Below, piece by piece: positions 9,066 through 15,806 of a DNA stretch of 64,000 bases. Under the pieces are notes generated by a model. The model worked only from the letters and a program-made list of their open reading frames with translations. It was not told the origin of the DNA and searched no databases. Made by a program: the position numbers and the translations under genes. The stretch is from Lachnospiraceae bacterium (lineage in GTDB: Bacteria > Bacillota > Clostridia > Lachnospirales > Lachnospiraceae), in NCBI GenBank assembly GCA_022845955.1, contig AP025576.1, positions 2,170,001 to 2,234,000 of the forward strand, given 5' to 3'. Within the stretch, counting starts at the first letter, position 1; the number at the start of each line of letters is the position of its first letter.

Positions 9066-9083
9066 GTTCAGACTTGTCTGAAC
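9066..9083. repeat. Palindrome GTTCAGAC-TT-GTCTGAAC, copy 1
   Basis: GTTCAGACTTGTCTGAAC is perfect apart from the two central bases. It starts two bases after the DUF5695 stop. The identical motif in opposite orientation forms the core of a 32-bp palindrome at 36314-36345. There is no U-run after it, so it is not a standard terminator; it may be an operator or a dispersed element. Confidence 0.6.
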
Positions 9084-9094
9084 TGTAGTAAAAA

Positions 9095-9112
9095 GCGCGC
9101 TTTCAGGCGCGC
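9095..9112 (-). terminator. GCGCGC hairpin, terminator-like on the minus strand
   Basis: GCGCGC (9095-9100) and GCGCGC (9107-9112) flank TTTCAG, and five A bases precede it on the plus strand. Read on the minus strand this is a short GC-rich stem followed by TTTTT. No minus-strand gene ends here, so its role is unclear. Confidence 0.35.
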
Positions 9113-9126
9113 GGACGGGAGAGGAT

Positions 9127-10401
9127 ATGGACAGGACATTTCACAGCGGAAACCGGAAAAGGCTTTATGAAAAGATGAAGGAAAATTCCCTTCTCGTTCT
9201 TTTTTCAGGGACGCAGGTCAGAAAGACAAACGATGAAGATTACCCGTTTTATACGGATCGCAATTTTCTGTATCTGACCGGTCTGGACAGCAGGGAGTTT
9301 GTGCTGGCGGCCAGGAAGGATGCGGGGGGAAAGGTGGAGGAATGTGTGTTTATCCTGCCTCCGGATCCCCTGCAGGAGCGGTGGACGGGAGAACGCCTGA
9401 AGCCGGAACAGGTGGCGGAGCTGTCGGGGATCACGGATATCCGGGAGAACGGACAGTTTGCGCAGCAGATGCATGCCTGGGCGGTGAGCGGGGATTATGC
9501 GTACCTGTACCTGGATTTATTCAGGGTATCCCCCACGGACAGGGACAGCCCGGCACAGCGGCTTGCGGCAGCCGTGAGGGAGGAATACCCATATTTAAGG
9601 ATGGAAAATGCGAACATCCTCATCCGCAGCCTGCGCACGATCAAGCAGCCCTGTGAAATAGCGGCCATGCGGGAAGCGGAAAAAATCACAAGAGACGGGA
9701 TTGTAGCCATGATGAAGGCATCCCGGCCGGGGATGTATGAATACCAGTATAAAGCGGAATTCGATTACGCGCTGGGACAGCACGGCCCCCAGGGGCCGGC
9801 TTTCCCCTCCATTATTTCCGCAGGCAGGAATAATTTCTGCATCCATTATTACCAGTACAAAGGGCAGGCACTGGATGGGGACATGATGCTCAACGACGTG
9901 GGAGCCTGGTATGACAACCTGATGAACGATGTTTCCAGAGGCTGGCCCTGCAACGGAAAATTCGGGGAAAAGCAGCGGCTTCTGTACGAGTGCGCGTTAC
10001 GGACCTCGGACTATATGTTTGCTATCATCGGGCCTGGCATGAAGATGGCGGATGTGGACAAAACGATCCGGGCTTATAATGCAAAGATGCTCAAGGAAGC
10101 GGGTGTCCTTTCCCGTACGGAGGATATCGGTACATATATGTGGCACGGGGGAGCGCATCATGTGGGCTATGATGTACATGATACCGTGGATTTTGCCGTG
10201 GAGGAAACGGCGCCCGGGATGGTTTTCTGCGTGGATATCGGCATTTACCATGAGGAATGGGGCATAGGCTTCCGGCTGGAGGACAACTGCCTGGTGACGG
10301 AAAACGGCTGTGAGAACCTTTCCGCCGTCACCCCCCGTACGGTGGAGGCTATCGAGGAAACCATGAAAAAGGGGCTGGTGAGCGCGGCCGGAGTCTTGTA
10401 A
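9127..10401 (+). CDS. M24 family (aminopeptidase P-like) metallopeptidase
   Basis: Xaa-Pro aminopeptidase-type enzyme of 424 residues, which removes N-terminal residues before proline in the cytoplasm. The N-terminal creatinase-like domain (residues 1-165, with NFLYLTGL) is followed by the pita-bread domain. The five metal ligands are visible: the two Asp in NDVGAWYDNLMNDVSRGWP, the His in GGAHHVGYDVHD, and the two Glu in YHEEWGIGFRLEDNCLVTE. The start has GGGAGAGG upstream. It lies 73 bases before a EutH gene, and the pairing suggests use of a small amine- or proline-containing nutrient, but this is inference. Confidence 0.9.
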   Translation: MDRTFHSGNRKRLYEKMKENSLLVLFSGTQVRKTNDEDYPFYTDRNFLYLTGLDSREFVLAARKDAGGKVEECVFILPPDPLQERWTGERLKPEQVAELSGITDIRENGQFAQQMHAWAVSGDYAYLYLDLFRVSPTDRDSPAQRLAAAVREEYPYLRMENANILIRSLRTIKQPCEIAAMREAEKITRDGIVAMMKASRPGMYEYQYKAEFDYALGQHGPQGPAFPSIISAGRNNFCIHYYQYKGQALDGDMMLNDVGAWYDNLMNDVSRGWPCNGKFGEKQRLLYECALRTSDYMFAIIGPGMKMADVDKTIRAYNAKMLKEAGVLSRTEDIGTYMWHGGAHHVGYDVHDTVDFAVEETAPGMVFCVDIGIYHEEWGIGFRLEDNCLVTENGCENLSAVTPRTVEAIEETMKKGLVSAAGVL

Positions 10402-10474
10402 AGACGGGGCGCATTTTGCTTTGCAAAACAAGTCGGCAGCGTTTTTGGCTGGATGGAGTACTGGGAGGAATGAT

Positions 10475-11566
10475 ATGAATCGGATAATCCTGGGGATTAT
10501 GGCGGCAGGTGTTGTGCTGGGCGGTGTTGACAGGATGTTCGGAAGCCCGAAGGGGTATGGAAAGAAATTTGAGGAGGGCTTTTTTTTCCTGGGCCCGACT
10601 GCGCTTTCCATGGCAGGGATGATCTGCCTGACGCCGGTGCTGGCACAGACGCTGGGAAAAGGGATCATCCCTGTTTTTGGTCTGCTCGGAGTGGATCCGG
10701 CCGTGTTCGGAGGAATGCTGGCTATCGATATGGGCGGCTATCAGCTGGCCTGCAGCCTGGCCCGTGACCCTCTTATGGGGCAGTATGCAGGGATCGTTAT
10801 CTCGGCAGTATTCGGCTGTACGGTGGTGTTCACCGTTCCGGTGGGGATGGAGCTGGTGACGGCGGAGGATAAGCCGCTTTTTGCGGAAGGGATTATGATT
10901 GGTCTTATGGTGATGCCGGTTTCGCTTCTGACAGGAGGCCTGGCCTGCGGCCTGCCGGTTCTGCGCATTCTGCACCAGAATCTTCCGATTCTGCTGTTTT
11001 CCCTCCTGCTGCTCATCGGTCTGAAAAAGGCTCCGGCGATTATGATAAAGGGCTTCACCCTTTTTGCCTCCGGGATCCAAATCCTCATTACTGCCGGGCT
11101 GGTGCTTGCCGCGGTGGCTTCCCTGACCGGGTTCACTCTCCTTCCCGGCATGACGCCTCTGGAGGATGCGCTGTCTGTGGTGGCATCCATCGGCATTGTC
11201 ATGCTGGGCAGCCTCCCGATGGCGGAGCTTCTGACCCGCATCCTGCACAGGCCCCTTTTGTGGCTGGGAAAAAAATGCGGCATGAACAGCATGAGCATAG
11301 CCGGCTTCCTGATAGGAATTGTCAGCGCCATACCGGCAATCACTATGCTGAAGCATATGGACAGAAGAGGGAAGGTGGTCAATGCGGCATTCCTTGTCAG
11401 CGCCGCTTCCATGCTTGCGGCACACCTGGGATTTACGGTGAGCGAAGCGCCCGATATGCTTCCCGCCCTGTTTCTTGCCAAGCTGTCGGGCGCATTTGTA
11501 TCGATTCCGGCGGCCCTGTTTTTTACGGGGAAGAAAAAAGGGACGGCAAACAAGACGGAAGTGTGA
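10475..11566 (+). CDS. eutH: EutH-family ethanolamine transporter
   Basis: A membrane protein of 363 residues with about ten helices that matches EutH, the ethanolamine permease, through most of its length: VDRMFG near the N terminus, FEEGFFFLGPTALSMAG, TPVLAQTLG, GGMLAIDMGGYQLA, VVFTVPVG, MLGSLPMAELL, MKHMDRRGKVVNAAF (here LKHMDRRGKVVNAAF) and AAHLGF. The ATG at 10475 is chosen because GGGAGGAA precedes it; the frame opens 18 codons earlier. No other eut gene (eutABC, microcompartment shells) lies nearby, so the amine would have to be used by enzymes elsewhere, or the substrate is different. Confidence 0.85.
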   Translation: MNRIILGIMAAGVVLGGVDRMFGSPKGYGKKFEEGFFFLGPTALSMAGMICLTPVLAQTLGKGIIPVFGLLGVDPAVFGGMLAIDMGGYQLACSLARDPLMGQYAGIVISAVFGCTVVFTVPVGMELVTAEDKPLFAEGIMIGLMVMPVSLLTGGLACGLPVLRILHQNLPILLFSLLLLIGLKKAPAIMIKGFTLFASGIQILITAGLVLAAVASLTGFTLLPGMTPLEDALSVVASIGIVMLGSLPMAELLTRILHRPLLWLGKKCGMNSMSIAGFLIGIVSAIPAITMLKHMDRRGKVVNAAFLVSAASMLAAHLGFTVSEAPDMLPALFLAKLSGAFVSIPAALFFTGKKKGTANKTEV

Positions 11567-11610
11567 TACGATACAGGTAAGGAAAAAAGTAAGAAGAACG
11601 GGAGGACGGA

Positions 11611-12123
11611 ATGGAACGGATAGAGACAGAACGGCTGCTTATAAGAGAGTGGCAGAAATCGGACGCGCCCGGGCTGTTTGCAATCTGCCAGGACCCGCAG
11701 CTGCAGCGGAGCGGTATCGGTTTCTATACCTCCGTTGAGGAGTGCGGGCAGATACTGGATATATGGATAAAGAATAAGGAAATGAGGGCTGTCTGCAGAA
11801 AAGAGGATTCTTTACTGATCGGTATAATCGGATTAAACGATATGGGCCGGTATGAAGGATATAAAGAACTGGAATATGCCATAGCGGCAGAATACAGGAA
11901 CCGGGGGTATGCATCGGAAGCGGTCAGAGGTATGCTGGACTGCGGCTTTCGTATACTTGGTTTATCGGTAATCTCGGCATGGGTCCATTCCTCTAATCCC
12001 ATAAGTGCCCATGTGCTGGAAACATGCGGCTTTACTTTGGAGGGCAGGCTGCGCAGACATGCCCGTGACAAAGGGGATACTCTGTGCTATTCCATACTAA
12101 GAGAGGAATATGGGAACTTTTGA
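11611..12123 (+). CDS. GNAT acetyltransferase, RimJ/RimL type
   Basis: A 170-residue N-acetyltransferase that uses acetyl-CoA. It opens with the RimJ-like pattern ERIETERLLIREWQKSDAPGL, and the acetyl-CoA loop is seen in ELEYAIAAEYRNRGYASEAV, followed by AWVHSSNPISAHVLETCGF, the usual C-terminal end of this subgroup. CGGGAGGACGG precedes the ATG. The substrate (protein N terminus, amino acid or antibiotic) is unknown. It is the last gene before composition changes to AT-rich DNA. Confidence 0.85.
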   Translation: MERIETERLLIREWQKSDAPGLFAICQDPQLQRSGIGFYTSVEECGQILDIWIKNKEMRAVCRKEDSLLIGIIGLNDMGRYEGYKELEYAIAAEYRNRGYASEAVRGMLDCGFRILGLSVISAWVHSSNPISAHVLETCGFTLEGRLRRHARDKGDTLCYSILREEYGNF

Positions 12124-12577
12124 CAAATGCCGGGGAGCTTTTTTACAGTTTGCTTTTTGCCCTTGTCCCATGCTGGCGGATGTGGAACAATTGGAGACAA
12201 ATACGATATCAACTTTGTAATTGCTTTGTATTTTCACATTTTCATAATTTCAATCAAATATCTAACTCAATATTTCTGTCCGGATCGGACAACAATTTCA
12301 AAGAAACAGATTCATAGGAATAGATGAAAACTTAATATGCCATATACGGGATTTTTATAATGCTACATAGGAAGAATAGAAAATACCAATGGAGAGAATG
12401 ATTGCCCGATTGGCCGTATATAATTATTATTTAATGCAGATAGCACATAATGCGAAGAAAGTTACAGACTATATCTTAGGAAATAATTAATAAAATTGTT
12501 ATCAAAAAATAATACATTGCTAATATAGACCCAATATAATTTAAGAGGAAAAGGTAAAGGAAAAGGAGAGCCATGCT
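12124..12577. other. AT-rich intergenic stretch at the left edge of the 12-25 kb block
   Basis: About 450 bases, clearly AT-richer than the genes to the left. It holds a similar pair of CATAGGAA segments (12313 and 12366), a TATAAT at 12356-12361 reading rightward, a 33-codon reading frame at 12389-12490, and a second TATAAT at 12535-12540 just before the response-regulator gene. No integrase, transposase fragment or tRNA end was recognised. Confidence 0.5.
12389..12490 (+). CDS. Possible small protein of 33 residues
   Basis: An ATG-initiated frame beginning MERMIARLAVYNYYLMQIAH and ending in Asn-Asn before TAA. It lies 28 bases after a TATAAT box, but the nearest purine-rich stretch (GGAAGAA at 12370) is rather far from the ATG. 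The peptide is amphipathic with a basic end. I do not recognise it. It could be a leader peptide for the two-component system or chance. Confidence 0.25.
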   Translation: MERMIARLAVYNYYLMQIAHNAKKVTDYILGNN

Positions 12578-13285
12578 GTGAACGAAAAAATACTGGTTGT
12601 TGATGATGAGAAAGAGATTGCGGATTTGATTGAACTATACCTTCAAAATGAAGATATGGATGTATATAAATTTTATTCTGGTGAAGATGCTCTTGTTTGT
12701 ATCAATAGTATGGAATTTGACCTGGCTATTTTGGATATTATGCTTCCGGATATAAGCGGCCTTTCTTTATGTCAGACTATACGAAATAAGGAATACACAT
12801 ATCCGGTACTCTTTCTTACCGCAAAGGATGGAGAGATAGACAAGCTTACCGGATTTACACTCGGGGCAGATGATTATATTACCAAGCCTTTTCTTCCGCT
12901 TGAGTTGATGGCGAGAGTAAAAGCCCAGCTGCGCAGATATAAGAAATATAATGTGAATTCCGTTATTTCGGGATCAGAGAAAATTTTTAAATATGCCGGG
13001 CTGGTCATGAATCTGAAAACCTATGAATGCCAGCTTGATGGAAAAAGTCTGTCACTTACTCCTACGGAATTTTCGATCTTAAGGATTCTTTTAGAGAATA
13101 TGGGCAGCGTAATTCGGTCGGAGGATTTATTTCATGAAGTTTGGCAGGAAGAATATTATACCAAGAGCAATAATACGATTACCGTGCATATTCGCCATCT
13201 CCGTGAAAAAATGAAAGATACTGGTGAAAACCCTAGATATATAAAAACCGTATGGGGGATTGGGTATAAAATTGAAAAGATTTAG
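12578..13285 (+). CDS. VanR-like OmpR-family response regulator
   Basis: A 235-residue two-component regulator. The receiver domain has the acidic pair DDEKE, the phospho-acceptor Asp in LAILDIMLPD, and the K of ITKPF; a C-terminal winged helix follows (LTPTEFSILRILLENMGSVI, TVHIRHLREKM). The wording of the receiver (MNEKILVVDDEKEIADLIEL, LGADDYITKPFLPLELMARV) is very close to VanR of the D/G groups. It starts with GTG at 12578 after AAAGGAGAG; the ATG five bases upstream is closed after two codons. It overlaps the kinase gene. No vanH, vanA-like ligase or vanX is near, so this is a VanR relative controlling something else. Confidence 0.9.
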   Translation: MNEKILVVDDEKEIADLIELYLQNEDMDVYKFYSGEDALVCINSMEFDLAILDIMLPDISGLSLCQTIRNKEYTYPVLFLTAKDGEIDKLTGFTLGADDYITKPFLPLELMARVKAQLRRYKKYNVNSVISGSEKIFKYAGLVMNLKTYECQLDGKSLSLTPTEFSILRILLENMGSVIRSEDLFHEVWQEEYYTKSNNTITVHIRHLREKMKDTGENPRYIKTVWGIGYKIEKI

Positions 13286-14387
13286 AAAATATTCAAAGCT
13301 TAGCCTTGTTACGTTTATAAGAGGTGGATGGATTACAGTGGGAGCAGTCGCGGCCGTATTTTTCCTGCGTCTGCTGACCAGGGGACATTTGGCGGATGCT
13401 ATTGTCAGATGGATTGCGCGGAGTTTTTCTATAAGTGAAAAGGAAGCGGATCTCGTATATTTCAGAGCAGTAACAAATAATATGCAGTATCTTCTTACAA
13501 TTGTAATTATTATTTTTGTGTTTTTGCTGTTCCGTATGCTTTTATATTCCTATAAAAAATATTTTGATGAAGTAGTATCGGGGATTGATAAGCTCATGGA
13601 GGATGGAGGGGTGATTTCCCTGTCTCCGGAATTAGAAACGGTAGAACATAAATTAATTTATGTTAAACAGACGCTTGAAGCAAGAGAAGTTGAAATCAGA
13701 AGAGCAGAGCAGCAAAAGAACGATCTTGTCGTATATCTGGCTCACGACATAAAGACCCCTTTGACCTCTGTAATCGGATATTTGAGTCTTTTGGATGAAA
13801 ACCCTGATATGCCCGACGGGAAAAAATCGAAATATATACACACCGCATGGGAAAAAGCTAACCGTCTTAAAACACTGGTTAATGAATTTTTTGAGATTAT
13901 CCGCAGTCATTCGGATCAGGCTCCACTTCAAAAGACCAAAATTGACCTTTATTATATGCTTGTACAGATCGCAGAGGAATTGTATCCACAGCTGAAGGCC
14001 TGTAACAAACATATTGAAAATCATGTGGAGGAGGAGATATCTGTTTATGGTGATTCTGAAAAGTTAGCCAGAGTATTTAATAATATTCTGAAAAACGCCA
14101 TATCATACAGTGCTGAAAATAGTAGTATATCGGTATCGGCAAGGGAATTTCCAGATAAGACGGTCATTGCATTTGAGAACAGCGGGGAGATACCGGAGGA
14201 TAAGCTGTGTCTGATTTTTGATAAATTTTATCGTTTAAATCGTGCAAGACAAAGTGAAACCGGAGGATCCGGCCTGGGACTTGCTATTGCAAAAGATATT
14301 GTATCCTTACATGGCGGTCAGATAAGGGCTGAGAGCAGCAACGGGCATACGGCTTTTATCATTGAGATTCCATCAAAAAGCTCCTGA
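13260..14387 (+). CDS. VanS-like sensor histidine kinase
   Basis: Membrane sensor kinase of 375 residues, partner of the VanR-like regulator. Two transmembrane helices (about residues 23-42 and 78-96) flank a short outside loop, then a linker, the H-box VVYLAHDIKTPLTSVIGYLS, and the ATPase core with N-box NNILKNAISYS and GGSGLGLAIAKD. The ATG at 13260 overlaps the regulator by 26 bases; a TTG at 13272 after the G-rich GGGGGATTGGG is an alternative start. The short loop suggests it senses envelope state or a drug within the membrane. Downstream target genes are likely the adjacent AraC gene and the 15.8-24.7 kb operon. Confidence 0.9.
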   Translation: MGIKLKRFRKYSKLSLVTFIRGGWITVGAVAAVFFLRLLTRGHLADAIVRWIARSFSISEKEADLVYFRAVTNNMQYLLTIVIIIFVFLLFRMLLYSYKKYFDEVVSGIDKLMEDGGVISLSPELETVEHKLIYVKQTLEAREVEIRRAEQQKNDLVVYLAHDIKTPLTSVIGYLSLLDENPDMPDGKKSKYIHTAWEKANRLKTLVNEFFEIIRSHSDQAPLQKTKIDLYYMLVQIAEELYPQLKACNKHIENHVEEEISVYGDSEKLARVFNNILKNAISYSAENSSISVSAREFPDKTVIAFENSGEIPEDKLCLIFDKFYRLNRARQSETGGSGLGLAIAKDIVSLHGGQIRAESSNGHTAFIIEIPSKSS

Positions 14388-14542
14388 AGAATGATAAGCT
14401 TCTAAATTTTCAATCAGCGGTACAAAAGGGCATTGTGGGAAAAGCCAGTTAAAAAATAACGTGGTATGATGTGAGCATCATAGGGATGAGCCAAGCATTG
14501 GTTTGCTCATAGCTGTGAACATCAAATATAGGAGGTGCCGCA

Positions 14543-15472
14543 ATGCACGCATGGGAAGCAATCGAACAATCCTTGACTTATATCGAGGAACACCTGACAG
14601 GAGAAATCTCGACGGAGGAGCTGGCAAACACCGTCGGTTTGTCTCCATTCTATTTTCAGCGCTTGTTCAAGCGGCTGGTAAATAAACCGGTTCAGGAATA
14701 TGTAAAACTTCGTCGTCTGGCAACAGTGATCGAGAATCTGAAAAGTACGGAACAGAAGATTCTTGACATTGCCCTGGACTATGGATTTTCAAGTCACGCG
14801 AATTTTACGCGGGCTTTCAAGGAAACGTATGGGATCACACCCGAAGACTACAGGGGAAATTTACCAATGCTCAACACATTCAAAAAACCGGAAGTTGCTA
14901 TGAATTACGTTTTGATAGACGAAGGGGTTCCGCTGGTGACAGGAAATATCGTCTTGGAAATCCAGAGAACGATGTTGGAAAAACCGGAAATTTACCTTGG
15001 TCTGGAAACGGAAGTCCGCATTTCTGAACAAATTCCGGTTGGTGAAAGCACAGGTGCGGATGTGCCGGGACAGCTTTGGAAACGCTATCACATGGAGAAG
15101 GCTTCAATCGCCGCCAATTTAAATACTACTGTAGAAATGGGAATGTCCCATACGGAAGATACGGCACAAAATCTTTTCACTTATTTTGCAGGTGGCCTTG
15201 TTCAAACTATTCCGGATCGGCTTCAGAATGGTTTTGTTAAGAAAGAACTCTTGGCGGGAGAATACCTTGTTTGCAGAGTCGAAGCAGAAAATTTTGAGGA
15301 TTTGGTAACGGTTGCTTTGGATCAGGCCGGCAAATATTTATTTGGTATATGGCTGCCCCGCCACAATTTAACCACGGAGCCTTTCTCCGCAGAAAAGTAT
15401 TATCGTGACTCAGAGGGTATGGCTTGTATGGAAATTTGGGTCAAGCCCCTGCCGCTGAAAAAGAAAAGCTAA
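14543..15472 (+). CDS. AraC-type regulator with GyrI-like effector domain
   Basis: A 309-residue regulator. Residues 5-105 hold two AraC helix-turn-helix motifs (ISTEELANTVGLSPFYFQRL and ILDIALDYGFSSHANFTRAF) and the rest resembles the GyrI/Rob-type small-molecule binding domain, with paired beta-alpha-beta-beta repeats and a C-terminal MACMEIWVKPL. Such proteins act as drug- or metabolite-responsive activators. ATAGGAGGT precedes the ATG. It lies between the VanRS-like pair and the hybrid transport operon, all on one strand, so it may be a second input controlling that operon. Confidence 0.88.
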   Translation: MHAWEAIEQSLTYIEEHLTGEISTEELANTVGLSPFYFQRLFKRLVNKPVQEYVKLRRLATVIENLKSTEQKILDIALDYGFSSHANFTRAFKETYGITPEDYRGNLPMLNTFKKPEVAMNYVLIDEGVPLVTGNIVLEIQRTMLEKPEIYLGLETEVRISEQIPVGESTGADVPGQLWKRYHMEKASIAANLNTTVEMGMSHTEDTAQNLFTYFAGGLVQTIPDRLQNGFVKKELLAGEYLVCRVEAENFEDLVTVALDQAGKYLFGIWLPRHNLTTEPFSAEKYYRDSEGMACMEIWVKPLPLKKKS

Positions 15473-15610
15473 GAATGACAAAAATGGTTGTATTTTATGT
15501 GGCAGACGGATTGTGCTGATTTTATAAGAAAATCCAATAACTATGTCTTAATGATTTCTTAGGAAAATATTTGCCGTTTATTAGAAAAACTCTTATACGA
15601 AATTAAAACA

Positions 15611-15663
15611 TTGCCCTTTCCTCAGTGGTATTCTGAAAATGCCTGAAGGAACGGGCAATTTTT
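15611..15663 (+). terminator. Hairpin with U-run before the hybrid transport operon
   Basis: TTGCCC (15611-15616) pairs with GGGCAA (15653-15658), and the stem continues inward through TTCCT/AGGAA with a mismatch and a small bulge. It is followed by TTTTTA. This has the form of a Rho-independent terminator. Confidence 0.6.
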
Positions 15664-15682
15664 ATGAAAGGGGAATGGAAAA

Positions 15683-15802
15683 ATGGGAAACTGTGATTGC
15701 CCGTTGCGCTGTATGCAAAGACGCAGACTGCGTAGGAAAGTGTTTGCTCTTTTTGTCTGGCAGCTAACGCCGGAGGGGCTTATCAGGAATAGCAGGAGGT
15801 AA
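15683..15802 (+). CDS. Possible 39-residue leader peptide
   Basis: An ATG frame after AAAGGGGAATGG, beginning MGNCDCPLRCMQRRRLRRKV. Its stop codon lies four bases before the TTG start of the binding-protein gene and its last codons form the AGGAGG ribosome binding site of that gene, which would permit translational coupling. The Cys- and Arg-rich peptide is not recognised and may be chance. Confidence 0.25.
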   Translation: MGNCDCPLRCMQRRRLRRKVFALFVWQLTPEGLIRNSRR

Positions 15803-15806
15803 AATA

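Larger units (their letters stand above)
15473..15806 (+). promoter_or_regulatory. Leader region of the hybrid transport operon
   Basis: The region holds two TTAG-GAAAA-like boxes 22 bp apart (15559-15567 and 15581-15589), a possible promoter with TTGCCG (15571-15576) and TTATAC (15593-15598) at 16-base spacing, and a terminator-like hairpin at 15611-15658. A short reading frame follows. If the promoter is right the hairpin is in the 5' leader and could act as an attenuator; otherwise it simply ends the AraC gene transcript. Confidence 0.4.

Noticed and set aside
10475..11566. Ethanolamine microcompartment locus
   Set aside because: Only EutH is present; no shell protein or lyase gene is near.
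12578..14387. Vancomycin resistance operon
   Set aside because: The regulator pair is VanRS-like, but no VanH dehydrogenase, ligase or VanX dipeptidase is present up to 25 kb, so resistance cannot be claimed.
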